Position numbers and translations under genes: made by a program | The notes under the pieces: model-generated | What the model was told of the DNA's origin: nothing | Databases searched by the model: none | The model's input: the letters and a program-made list of their open reading frames with translations, nothing else | Assembly (NCBI RefSeq): GCF_019097595.1 | Contig: NC_080732.1 | Location: forward strand, 3,967,354 to 4,031,353 | Direction: 5' to 3' | Origin: Hemibagrus wyckioides | Lineage: Eukaryota; Chordata; Actinopteri; Siluriformes; Bagridae | Length of the DNA: 64,000 bases | In this document: one piece after another, positions 23,437 through 34,397 of the stretch | How positions within the stretch are numbered: position 1 is the first letter of the stretch | Layout of the letters: every line of letters starts with the position of its first letter

Positions 23437-23829
23437 TTTTCCACCTAACCAAGCTGCGAGAGCTGTAGTAACTGTAGTAAGTGTATCGAGTGCCTGCTCG
23501 GTCTTCTCCATGCTCAGGTAAATATCTGATTTGTGTATTTATTTGGTTTATTTAATTATCTGCATCCAGACCAAAGCAAGTAAACAAAATAAACCGAAAG
23601 TATAAATGTCAGTCTGCAGACAGAACAGTAGGTGTGGAAGCAGGTTTAGTGTCTCGACGAGAGGGTCGGAGCGAGCGCTGGAGCTCTGTAGAGCCACACA
23701 CACTGCTCATGAAACACTCTGAAGAGCAAACTGTAAAAGGCTAGCTTGCTATAATAACAGTAATCCACAATGGAGTGATAACTGTGAAGTGCACAGATTA
23801 TCAGTCACCTGGAATGTAGCAGCTCAGAA
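23437..23829. other. Unique sequence, no gene recognised
   Basis: A short unique interval with no recognisable feature. Confidence 0.4.
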
Positions 23830-25286
23830 AAAGAGGGAGAGAGAGAGAGAGAGAGAGACAGAGAGAGAGAGAGTCAAAGATTGTCAAAGAGGAAGAGAAT
23901 CAAAGAGTTCCAAAGAGGGAGTCAAAGAGTGAGGGTCATAGAGAGTTAAAGAGAGAGTCAAAGAGTGAGAGAGAGTAAAAGAGAGTGAGTCAAAGAGAGT
24001 CAAAGAGAGTGAGTCAAAGAGAGTTAAAGAGAGAGTCAAAGAGTGAGAAAGAGTCAGAGAGAGAGAGTCATAAAGAGTCAAAGAGAGTGAGTCAAAGAGT
24101 GAGTCATAGAGAGTTAAAGAGAGTGAGTCAAAGAGAGAGAGTCAAAGAGTGAGAAAGAGTCAAAGAGAGAGTCAAAGAGTGAGAGTCATAGAGAGTTAAA
24201 GAGAGAGTCAAAGAGTGAGAAAGAGTCAAAGAGAGAGAGTCATAAAGAGTCAAAGAGAGAGTCAAAGAGAGTGAGTCAAAGAGTGAGAGAGAGTAAAAGA
24301 GAGTGAGTCAAAGAGAGTCAAAGAGCGTGAGTCAAAGAGAGTTAAAGAGAGAGTCAAAGAGTGAGAAAGAGTCAAAGAGAGAGTCAAAGAGTGAGAGTCA
24401 TAGAGAGTTAAAGAGAGAGTCAAAGAGTGAGAAAGAGTCAAAGAGAGAGAGTCATAAAGAGTCAAAGAGAGAGTCAAAGAGAGTGAGTCAAAGAGTGAGA
24501 GTCATAGAGAGTTAAAGAGAGAGCCAAAGCGTGAGAGTGAGTAAAAGAGAGTGAGTCAAAGAGAGAGAGTCAGAGAGAGTCAAAGAGAGAGAGAGTCATA
24601 GAGAGTTAAAGAGAGAGTCAAAGAGTGAGAAAGAGTCAAAGAGAGAGAATCACAAAGAGTTAAAGAGAGTCACAGAGTGAGAAAGAGTCGAAGAGAGAGT
24701 CATAAAGAGTTAGAGAGAGTCAAAGAGTGAGAGAGAGTCAAAGAGAGTGAGTCAAAGAGAGAGAGTCAAAAAGAGTTAAAGAGAGAGTCAAAGAGAGAGT
24801 CATAGAGAGTTAAAGAAAGAGTCAACAAGTGAGAGAGAGTCAAAGGTCAAAGAGAGATAGTCAAAGAGGGCGTCAAAGAGGGTGTCAAAGAGGGAGTCAA
24901 AGAGACAGAGAGTCAAAGAGAAAGAGCCAGAGAGAGTCAAAGAGAGAGTCAGAGAGAGTCAAAGAGTGAGAAAGAGTCAAAGAGAGAGAGTCATAAAGAG
25001 TTAAAGAGAGAGTCAAAGAGTGAGAGAGAGTCAAAGAGAGTGAGTCAAAAAGAGTTAAAGAGAGAGTCAAAGAGAGTTAAAGAGAGAGTCAAAGAGAGAG
25101 AGTCATAGAGAGTTAAAGAGAGAGTCAACAAGTGAGAGAGAGTCAAAGGTCAAAGAGAGAGAGTCAAAAAGACAGAGAGTCAAAGAGAAAGAGTCAGAGA
25201 GAGTCAAAGAGAGAGCTAGAGAGAGTCAAAGAGAAAAAGAACCAAAGATATTCAAAGAGGGAGTCAAAGAGAGAGAGTGAGACAGG

Positions 25287-25290
<4 letters not shown>
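23830..25290. repeat. 1.4-kb GAGAGTCAAA purine-rich minisatellite
   Basis: The array is built from GAGAGTCAAAGAGTGAG, GAGTCATAGAGAGTTAAA and GAGAAAGAGTCAAAGAG type words. Higher-order blocks are repeated, for example GTTAAAGAGAGAGTCAAAGA recurring many times between 23950 and 25110. The + strand is mostly purine with an isolated TC or T in each unit. Open frames (ESKRESK repeats, or LTLSLTL on the other strand) are artefacts. Confidence 0.95.

Positions 25291-25343
<53 letters not shown>
25291..25343. repeat. (CA)n microsatellite
   Basis: A CGCG-led CA run of about 26 units directly follows the purine array. Confidence 0.96.
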
Positions 25344-25345
<2 letters not shown>

Positions 25346-25439
25346 CTGACACCTATAGAATATAGGCTTTTTGCTTTGTTTTTTCTTCACTTGTTTTTCT
25401 TATCATTTGTTCTCTGTTCAGGTTTTATTCCTGCCCTTA

Positions 25440-25498
25440 TCCCTTATAAATGCTTCGGCAAATACATTGTACAATTTGTCATGCCAATAAAACTCAAC

Positions 25499-25505
<7 letters not shown>
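25440..25505 (+). mobile_element. Probable retroposon 3' tail feeding a (GA)n array
   Basis: TTGTCATGCCAATAAAACTC followed by AACTGAATTGAGAGAG resembles the 3' end of a fish LINE or SINE that I remember, here merging into the (GA)n array. Only the tail is visible, so this is tentative. Confidence 0.4.
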
Positions 25506-25582
<77 letters not shown>

Positions 25583-25606
25583 CACAGAGAGAGAGAGACA
25601 CAGAGA

Positions 25607-25654
<48 letters not shown>

Positions 25655-25661
25655 CAGAGAG

Positions 25662-25716
<55 letters not shown>

Positions 25717-25746
25717 GAGACAGAGAGAGAGAGAGAGACACAGAGA

Positions 25747-25786
<40 letters not shown>

Positions 25787-25843
25787 CAGAGAGACACAGA
25801 GAGAGAGAGACACAGAGAGAGGGAGAGAGAGACAGAGAGAGGA
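25506..25843. repeat. (GA)n array with CACAGA and GGGA interruptions
   Basis: About 340 bp of GA are broken by GACACAGAGAGAGG and AAACACAGAGAGACACAG blocks that themselves recur, which indicates internal duplication. The + strand is nearly all purine. Frames over it in both directions are artefacts. Confidence 0.97.
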
Positions 25844-26556
25844 TTAAGTGCTCTCAGTAGATCAGTAGATATGTTGATGAACAGGATACTAGAATATTAG
25901 CTCTGCATCCTACAGCGTATTGTTTGTACAGCTGTATAGCGTACTCTAGACGCTAGTCTTTGCACCGCTAACCGCTACGCCGTCTTCTCATCTCTAGCTT
26001 AACTGCCCTGATTAAACTCCAGGCTGGATTGTGTTTTTGTTAAAAAGTTTTAAAGCTGAACTGGACACCTGACCCCTGTCACAGCCATGACACTGAAGCT
26101 CTTAGAGTCATTATAAGCTGTTATAAGTTGTTATAATTATAAATTGTTATAATTATAATTCTGGTTATTATTCTGCAGGCTGCAGTAGTGTTTAGTGTTC
26201 AGGCCTGGTGGGGTTTTGTGTTGCAGTGATGATGTTTACTACACAACACCTGCTGTAAGGCTGAGTGCTGTAACTTACCTGCGCTGCTGTTTTGTAAGAA
26301 AGGCAAGTTGCCATGGATACCAAGCCATGACCCCGTGGCATGTTTTGTTTCCTCATATGTTCAGTAACACCTCTGTCCAGATGTTTAACTCTGCAGTGAG
26401 GATCACGCTTCAGTATTATGCACTTCTGCCTTTCTGGAGATATGATGCATTGATGAGATATTACTGCTGGAACTCAAGGTTTTTATTTCACTGCTATATA
26501 TAATCTTTATTTATACATAAATAATACATAACTAAACATCTGACTCCTTTCTTAGT
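25844..26556. other. Unique sequence, no gene recognised
   Basis: AT-rich unique sequence. The longest open stretch (26195-26503, 102 codons) has no recognisable domain. Confidence 0.4.
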
Positions 26557-26557
26557 T

Positions 26558-26630
<73 letters not shown>

Positions 26631-26754
26631 TCTACTGTATTTAAACACATTTTTAAATCCTTATTTTAAAATCGTTTCATTTTCCATTTTTCTTTCTGTC
26701 CTTCTGTATTAACATATAAATAATATATAAATATAAATAAATATATTTTTAAAT

Positions 26755-26813
<59 letters not shown>

Positions 26814-26895
26814 GTATTCATTTAAATATATTTTAATCCTTATAAAAAGTAATTTTCTTTCATTATTTCTATATTTAACTATATTTTTAAAAAAT

Positions 26896-26957
<62 letters not shown>

Positions 26958-27038
26958 CTACTATATAAAATTTTTTTTTTAAATCCTTGTATTAAAGTAA
27001 TTTCCTTTTCTTCATCCTTTCTGTTTTTCTTTCTTTCT
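26557..27038. repeat. Composite (CTTT)n array with a repeated AT-rich spacer
   Basis: (CTTT)n runs at 26557-26628, 26755-26813, 26896-26956 and 27019-27038 are separated by related spacers containing TTTTTAAATCCTTAT or TTTTAATCCTTAT and GTAATTTTCTTT or CATTTTCCATTTTTC. The spacer is thus part of a larger repeated unit, not random flanking sequence. Confidence 0.88.
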
Positions 27039-27926
27039 TGTTTGTGTGGAGTTTCACATATCCGTGTAGATTATTCTCGATTTCCTCCCCTCTTTCTTCC
27101 CACCGTCTATAAACCTGCTGTGAACGAGGTCAATCAGACAGAGACGAGTGAGCGTTCGGACAGCGGTGAGTCCACTGAAGAGAAGATCACGTGTGCACGT
27201 TTTCCTCTCTGTGCTCTGACACATCCTCTGACAGACTTCATGCAGTGTGTGCCATAACAGACTTCAGCCCACTGCGTCATGGCATCATGAGCATTAGCAT
27301 GAGTCTCACGGGCTGACCGCGGCACGTGACCTCCACCGTCTATAACCTCCTGACTCGGGGGTTAAGCAGTGTGTCAGCATTAGCATTACATCACCGCATG
27401 ATCGCTGCTGATCATGTGATCTGCTCTGTTTGGATTGAGATGCTGTCTGTCATTCAGTGAAGCACAAGTGGGTCTATTTATTAGGATGCAGATCAGCAAC
27501 ACAAGACAGCCACTGATGAGTGTGTGTGTGTGTGTGTGTCACATGATTGACTCCTTGACCTCGTGTGCTCGTAAACACGTCTCGGTTAAGTCTTGTGCGC
27601 TTCATGTCCACCGAAAGCATCCGGTTTGGTTCCTCAGTCAGCTGAAGGTTTCATGTAGGTGTGTATTTGTAACGTCTTCTTCAGGCTAATCGCGTGTGTT
27701 AAATGAAGGTGTGTGAGGATGTACAGTGGTGTGAATGAGTTCTTGTTATTTTAGCTACACGCGGCCCGTAGCGTTAGTCACGTTCCGGTGCGGATCTCGG
27801 CAGCGAGCGGGCAGTGGAGAGTTTGTTCGCAGGTCAATCAGTGGTTTTAGAGAAAGTTGTGCTGTTACTGTGAATATCCTGGATTTAATAAGTCAGGGGA
27901 GGATGAGTCTGTAACTGCAATTTATC
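27039..27926. other. Unique sequence with (GT)n at 27519-27539
   Basis: The sequence around 27750-27830 is CpG-rich (ACGCGGCCCGTAGCG, GTTCCGGTGCGG), but the stretch is short. No gene is recognised. Confidence 0.4.
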
Positions 27927-27934
27927 TTTCTTCT

Positions 27935-28025
<91 letters not shown>

Positions 28026-28110
28026 GTCTTTGGATGTGTGTGATCTCTCCATCTCTCTCTCTCTCCATCTCTCTCTCTCTCTCTCTCCCCTCTCTCCATC
28101 TCCCTCTCTT
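27927..28110. repeat. (CTTT)n followed by (CT)n
   Basis: A CTTT run of about 24 units (27927-28024) is followed by CT-rich sequence to 28110. The open frame that continues rightward (FFLSFFLS, then unrelated residues) starts in the repeat and has no homology that I recognise. Confidence 0.95.
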
Positions 28111-28489
28111 CCTCTCATCTGCCCTTCCTCATCTGTTTCTGCCCCCCCCCTGCTCAGAAAACATTTTTAATGCTGTGTGTAAAATCTTCAGAGCGTCCTC
28201 AGACTTTTCCGAGAGATCACATCAGCTCAGGTCCGACGGCCAGACGGGATTCGTTCCCTCTTTTTTTTGTGATGGTCAGTTTATGCAAATTGTGGCTCAG
28301 GTGATAGAGAAGTGCAGCTGGAACACTGCTGGACTTCCTGCTCGTCTCAGTGCTGATGTTTGGGTCCATGTTAATATCTGAAGTGTTCACAGCCAGCTGA
28401 TTAGGACCTGCTCTTAACACTGAAATGATTCACATACAGAAAGTTTTCTTTCGAGCTCAGATCTGTGTCTCATGCAGGATTACATCACA
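28111..28489. other. Unique sequence, no gene recognised
   Basis: Short unique interval with a C-run at 28142-28150. No gene is recognised. Confidence 0.4.
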
Positions 28490-28650
28490 CACGGCTTCAC
28501 CACTAAACCTCCACATCACAGCTGTGAGCTCACACACACACACACACACACACACGGCTTCACCACTAAACCTCCACATCACAGTTGAGAGCTCACACAC
28601 ACACACACACACACGGCTTCACCACTAAACCTCCACATCACAGCTGTGAG

Positions 28651-28683
<33 letters not shown>

Positions 28684-28792
28684 CTTCACCACTAAACCTC
28701 CACATCACAGCTGAGAGCTCACACACACACACACACACACACGTACACACACACACGGCTTCACCACTAAACCTCCACATCACAGCTGAGAG

Positions 28793-28829
<37 letters not shown>
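28490..28829. repeat. Five-copy minisatellite with (CA)n spacers
   Basis: A nearly invariant core that starts CGGCTTCACCACTAAACC and ends CAGCTGTGAGCTCACAC occurs five times (starting near 28492, 28555, 28614, 28681 and 28757). Each core is followed by a (CA)n run of different length. Core differences are limited to single bases (AGCTGTGAG, AGTTGAGAG, AGCTGAGAG). The core contains CAGCTG and GAGCTC palindromes. Confidence 0.95.
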
Positions 28830-28949
28830 CAAGAAAAAACTCCTGACTTTAAAAACAAGCACTAAAGTAAGTTTATGTGACTTTACAAGACGTTTCTGTC
28901 TTTAATCTTTCTTCCTCCATCTTTAAAACCTTATGTTTAAATCATTTTC

Positions 28950-29012
<63 letters not shown>

Positions 29013-29314
29013 TTTTGTATTCATTAAAAAAAAAATCTTTATATATTTTTTAAAATATTTTTTTTTGTTTTTTTCTACTATTTTTTGCTTCTCTCTTTCT
29101 TTCTTCATTTAAATAAAAAAATATTTAAAATAAATACATTTAAATGTATTTTGTTTTGTTTAGCTTGTTTCTTTCTTTCTTTCTTTCTTTCTTCATTCAA
29201 ATGAACATTTTTATTTACTTTGTTGATGTTTGTTTTCATTTGTTTGTTTTTATGTTTCTTTCTTCATTTAAATAAACTATTTTTGAAAATTGTTTTGTTT
29301 GTTTCTATCTATCC

Positions 29315-29408
<94 letters not shown>

Positions 29409-29455
29409 TCTTTCTTCATTTTAATAAACATTTTTGTTTTGTTTTGGTTCGTTTT

Positions 29456-29528
<73 letters not shown>

Positions 29529-29584
29529 ATTTAAATAAACTATTTTTGTTTTTGTTTGTTTGTTTGTTTGTTTGTTTGTTTGTT

Positions 29585-29664
<80 letters not shown>

Positions 29665-29665
29665 T
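28950..29665. repeat. Composite CTTT / CTAT / GTTT array with repeated spacer
   Basis: (CTTT)n lies at 28950-29012, 29168-29193, 29455-29525 and 29584-29665, with (CTAT)n at 29304-29409 and (GTTT)n at 29557-29584. Four or more spacers share CTTCATTTAAATAAAC, TATTTTTG and TTTTGTTTTG, so the true repeat unit is spacer plus tetranucleotide run, with the run differing between units. Long open frames are artefacts. Confidence 0.92.
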
Positions 29666-30154
29666 TCCACGTGTCAGATTGAACAGATTGACAGTGAAAC
29701 AGTGAAATTGATAGCGTTCCTGATTTCTCCTCTCCAGTCTGATTCTGTCTCACTTCTTCTTCTTCTTCTTTTCCTCTAACAGCGTTACACTTCATCCCCA
29801 CACAAATTCCCCTAAAACAAAAAAAAAAAGTGACAGAAGACAGTCTTCTCTTTGTTTGCGTAATCTCCATAATCTTCATCAGATCCCACCGTATTGAGCG
29901 GGATTACACACGTTCTCCATCACCGCCTGCTATAATTAAATGTTTAAAGGAGCATAAGCTCAATTATGTGAAGAGGATCTGTTTCAGGTCAAAGGTCGTC
30001 TCAGGGGTCCGTGGGGCCCCAGATGGAGATCACCAGCTTCCCTCTCCGTCCGCCTGCTCCTCCTCTCCCTGGGCCTAAATTATTTAACAAGCTCCAGCTT
30101 GCTTTAGGAAACACTGCGGGAATAAACTGACAGTCATCCCTGCAGGGAACGGCG
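29666..30154. other. Unique sequence, candidate conserved region
   Basis: No gene is recognised. From 29880 to 30130 the sequence is balanced in composition and repeat-free (TATAATTAAATG, CTCAATTATGTG, CCTAAATTATTTAAC), compatible with a non-coding element. Conservation cannot be tested here. Confidence 0.35.
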
Positions 30155-30556
30155 AACACACACCACACACACCACACACACACACACACACCACACACAC
30201 CCACACACACCCACACACACAAATAAGTGATGTGAAAGCAGAACTTGCTATTAACCGTCTGTCGGGGCTGTTATACTGATATACTTCTATATCAGATGAG
30301 TGTTATGAGCAGTGTATTTTGTATTATTAGTAGTAACACACACACACACACATACACACACACACACACACATACACACACACACACACACGCTCGGTCC
30401 TGTGATGGAATGAGTCTGACCCAAATCACATGCAGTTAACTACTCTGAAAAGGTATTCAGCACTGTAGTGTGACTTTCCATTCTGCTGACACATGACACA
30501 TGAGTAAATAAATAGTGTAGTGTGTGTGTGTGCGGGTAGGAGACAGCTGGCCTGCT

Positions 30557-30588
<32 letters not shown>
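30155..30588. repeat. CA microsatellites and a GT/AC inverted pair
   Basis: CCACACAC-type repeats lie at 30155-30222 and (CA)n with CATACA interruptions at 30336-30392. At 30517-30588 a (GT)n run and an (AC)n run are separated by about 25 bp, forming a potential hairpin with a GT/AC stem. Confidence 0.9.
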
Positions 30589-30589
<1 letters not shown>

Positions 30590-31379
30590 GTGCTTCCAGT
30601 AAGAATGCAGAAATACACAGCTGATAAAATCCTGTCTGTTTGTCCCCTGACCTTTCCATTAAACAGGCAACACGTTGTACAAATCAACTTTTTAATGAAC
30701 CAGACACAGGGATGCTTCCACAAGACAACACTACTGCTTCTTTTAGTTTTTTTAGTTTTTATATATATAGACAGCCATGGGAACAGCTTTGCTCATGAAT
30801 TGATAATGAGCTGGCGATGCACACTTGATTCAGGATTGGTGTGTGTGTACAAGAGGCTTCTCCTCCTTCCCTCCTCCTTCCCCCTCTTCAGTTCCTCGGG
30901 ATCATTACAAACACTTCCATGTACTCCGTTTCCAGGGAAAACTCCCTGACAAGGGCAAGAGGATGATGAAAAGGGGAACACTTAATAAATTTTTTTTTGT
31001 TCTTCTTTCCCTCTCTGAAGACACAATGGAGCATTCAGCACCATGCTCTCGCTGCTAATTTCCCTGTAGGCGATGCGCTCCGTTTCATGCTAGCTGCCAC
31101 AAAAAAAAATAAAAAATCCTTCTACCTCCTTCTTTTTGTTCCTTTCCTTAAAAAAAAAAAAAAATGCTGATATGTGTAAGAGCTCGTGCTTCTTCCTCCC
31201 TCCCTGCAAGCATTATGGGATTAATTAAACCACAGGTCCTGCGAATGCCCAGCCGGTTCCTCTAGACTTCAAATGAGCTTAATCACCATGCGGTCTGTAA
31301 TCGCCTCCTCGTTTAAAAGAATTCCCCCAAACACACCGTTCAGCAGACTTCCAATTTCCTGAACATTTTTTTTTCGCTG
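30589..31379. other. Unique sequence, no gene recognised
   Basis: Several A-runs (31100-31112, 31150-31163) and otherwise unique sequence. TGGGATTAATTAAACC and AGCTTAATCACCATG near 31217-31288 again look like homeodomain-type sites. Confidence 0.35.
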
Positions 31380-31730
31380 TTTAATCCGAACGCGGGTTGA
31401 AGCCCCGGAGACGAGACGAGACAGATAGCTTATTGTCATGCGGAAGAGTTATTTGCCGGCGTTCGCTTAAATATACTGTGACACCGTGCATAAAGACATT
31501 ACGCCGCTTCGCAAGGCCTGTAAGTTGTACCACGCTTGGAAGATGTTTCAGCGTACACGGCTAGATAACGCCTTCTCTTCGCTTTCTCGCTCACTTCTTG
31601 TCATCACCAATTTGGTCACTTGCTGGCCGCGAGCCTCTCCGACACGCCTCGGGGTCGGGCGCCGGTGCAGGAAACGAGGCCGGCGTTCTGGTTTCAGTTA
31701 GAACTCGCGACCGCGTCACGACTCAAATGA
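31380..31730. promoter_or_regulatory. CpG-dense stretch, candidate CpG island
   Basis: I count about 37 CpG dinucleotides in roughly 350 bp, from CCGAACGCGGGTTG to CGCGACCGCGTCACGAC, far more than in the flanks. Two denser patches are 31440-31480 and 31625-31720. No TATA box or first exon is evident. It could be an alternative promoter, an unmethylated enhancer of a developmental gene, or simply undecayed sequence. Confidence 0.45.
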
Positions 31731-32684
31731 TTAACGTCACCTAATGGGTTTTCCCGTTAATTGCTTTCATTCTGGATTTGATTAAATATGCTAATCGGCG
31801 TGTTTTCATTAATAATTCTTTTCATGCAAACAGCTTAAACTGTGGCGTCCGGGTCCTCTGAGATTATTCCGGCAGTAATTGGTGTAAAGAGGGCATTTTG
31901 GAACGGAATGGATTTCCTTAATGATTTCCTCAGGCTTCCAGGCAGGTAGACATATCATCATTTCTGTTTTTTTTTAAAAAATTTTTTAGTATTCTGAACG
32001 ACAGCAATATTACATAGGCACTAAATTGGAATCAGTAGTGTAAGTAGAATGGACCGACCCCCAGATACAAAGTAGAGCAAGAAATGTGGAAGATTAAAAC
32101 CTTTCAGTTCCCGCATTACGTCGGCTAAACGTCACTGGCACGAAATCCTGCGATGAGAAATCTACTTTGTGTGCAGTCCTGAACCTTCTAAAATTTATGA
32201 CCCAATTCCCCCGTGTGTTGATCAGATGACTGAAAGAGCTCTTAAACATACTCTATCGATCAGAACCACAGCAAAGTCACAGCGCGGTAAATTACTCGCG
32301 ATTGATGGCCGGGGTGGCAGGGACCGCTGTCGGCTTCGTCTCGGCTTTCCGCATGGACGAACGTGTATCCAGCCTGCCGGAGAGGTCACAGTGTAACACC
32401 GCTGCTGTGGAGACACTCCCTGCACCCTGCTGACCCCCAAGGGCACCGACATGCCCAGTGCTCGTCTCGCCTGGCCTCGCCTCGCCCTGGTGCTGAGCCA
32501 AATCCTCCACTCCATCTGCTGCCACACAATGAAGCCGTGCCACCACAAACACCTCAGTTCTGGTCTGCCGAGGTTTTTTATTAATTAGAACGGATCGTCC
32601 AGTATGAAGTATCCGTGGCCGATCGTTCATCGTAGTGAGTTCGACTCCCCCAGAAAGAAAACATGACTTCAATTGATTTCGGTG
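31731..32684. other. Unique sequence, candidate conserved region
   Basis: 31731-31960 is dense in TAAT cores (GTTAATTGCTTTC, GATTAAATATGC, TCATTAATAATTC, AGTAATTGGTG), typical of developmental enhancers. Overlapping open frames of 108 and 126 codons on the minus strand (32222-32672) match no domain that I recognise and contradict each other. Confidence 0.35.
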
Positions 32685-32895
32685 GAGATGCTAACTGTTC
32701 TCTTGTGTATACACGAGTTCACAGACACCCACGATCTCTCAGTGCTGCTCTAATCGTCAGGGGAGAGGCTCACGCCATCGCTTCCACCCAGATACAGTGT
32801 CCCAGACTCTCAGGCACAGATGGCTGAGGATTCAAACTCATAGTCTCCTGATATTAGTGGGAACAGTCCTGCTAATCAGAAGCCCAGTGACTTTT
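32685..32895 (-). mobile_element. Diverged tRNA-derived SINE, antisense
   Basis: TACACGAGTTCACAGACACC, GTGCTGCTCTAATCGTCAGG and GGATTCAAACTCATAGTCTC follow the order of a large fish SINE that I remember, with the tRNA-like B box (antisense GGATTCAAACTC) at the right end. The left part is shared with 50905-51085 at roughly 70 percent over about 60 bp by eye. Confidence 0.6.
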
Positions 32896-33521
32896 TTTCC
32901 CCATTTTTTGGGCTACACGAGAGTCAGTCAGACAATGCCTCATGTTCAAGCCAGGCTTAATTAAACTTGGAGCTGGACTCTTTTTAACAGAGGCCAAGAA
33001 ATTGCCTGTTTTTGTTGTGCTCATGTTGGGCACTGAATATCTTTGTCATGTCTTGTTCCACAGTGGTGGTGAAGCTCATATGAACGTCAGGACGTGTTTT
33101 CTAAGTATTTCTGTGTTTATCTAGCTTAATAGGGTGGCTATATTAACAAAAACGGATAGATTTTTTCCACACAAATGATTCAAAGTAAATAATGATATCA
33201 AACTCTCAGATGCTCTAAGAGTTTGTTCATGAGCTAAAATCCGAAGGTGTTTATCTTCAACCAGTCAAATTCTGTGTAAGGTTATCCAACAGAGGGAAAA
33301 ACACACGCCTCACACTGAAAGTCCTGACTCAATTTATACCAGACTCACGGCCAGAACATTATTCATTTGTTTATACTGATTGAAAACGTCTGATAAATCG
33401 ACTTCAGCTCCAGTGTCCTGGTGAAAAGGGTTAACAGATGATTTCACACACACTGTTTCATTACTGGCCTCAGGGTGATTGATTCAAAATTCAAGAGTTT
33501 ATTGTCATTGTCCAGGATGAG

Positions 33522-33525
<4 letters not shown>
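32896..33525. other. Unique sequence, no gene recognised
   Basis: Non-repetitive sequence with only short open frames. Confidence 0.4.
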
Positions 33526-33564
<39 letters not shown>

Positions 33565-33681
33565 ATGAGCGAAAGAAAGAGAGAGCAAAAGAAAGAATGA
33601 GAGATAGATAGAGAAAGACAGCAAGAGAGAAAGACAGGGTGAAAGAAAGAAAGAAAGAAAGAAAAGTAAGGAGGAAAGAAC

Positions 33682-33744
<63 letters not shown>

Positions 33745-33757
33745 AAAGTAAGGAGGA

Positions 33758-33816
<59 letters not shown>

Positions 33817-33888
33817 GGAAAGGAAAGAATGGAAAGAACAAAAGAAAGAAAGAACAGAAAGGAAAGGAAAGGAAAGGAAAGGAAAGGA
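33526..33888. repeat. (GA)n and (GAAA)n array
   Basis: (GA)n at 33526-33563 leads to GAAA-rich sequence from 33600 to 33888. The block AAAAGTAAGGAGGAAAGAA occurs twice (about 33662 and 33745), and five GGAAA units end the array. The + strand is almost pure purine over about 350 bp. All open frames are artefacts. Confidence 0.95.
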
Positions 33889-34361
33889 CATGGCGTAGCA
33901 CAGATGTTGTGATGGTAATAAAACAGCGGCGCTGATAGACACTGATACACAGTTAGTAAATGTTTGAGGCTAATGGAGGGTTGAGTCACGCGACTCCACT
34001 GAAACTCCTAATCCTGCACTGCATTGTATCAGGAGCTGCACCTCCACACCGGGGAGTCCCTGATGATTGTTCATTAGTAAACTCTGTGGGAGTTAGCATA
34101 AGCAAAAGCTCTTCAACATCTCCGTCAACACCCGTTTAGCCGGGAAAGCAAAGTGGGCTGATTCATATTCATGAGCGATTTAATCAAAACAAGACGGGAG
34201 AAGCGTCTTTACTGACCCGAGTAACACCATCACAAAGAAACGGAATGTCGGAACGTCGCTAACGTGCGCGGGAACGTAGCGTGTTTTCATGTACGTTCCG
34301 TTCGGAAATGCATTTGAGAGCGGGATCGAGTTACACATTACGGCTGAGTGGAGAAGATTCA

Positions 34362-34397
<36 letters not shown>

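Noticed and set aside
23884..25365. Glu/Lys/Arg/Ser-rich frames resembling a charged coiled-coil protein
   Set aside because: They translate the GAGTCAAA array. Frames change at every length variant and none persists.
28490..28829. Possible CRISPR-like array (repeat-spacer pattern)
   Set aside because: The 'spacers' are (CA)n runs and the setting is a vertebrate genome. It is a minisatellite.
29220..29879. Repeat-rich region as a retroelement with open reading frames
   Set aside because: Frames are Phe/Leu/Ser or Lys/Glu/Arg repeats from CTTT and CTAT runs. No reverse transcriptase or gag motif was seen anywhere in the window.
32222..32672. 108- and 126-codon minus-strand frames
   Set aside because: They overlap each other in different frames, lack domains, and have no splice or promoter support.
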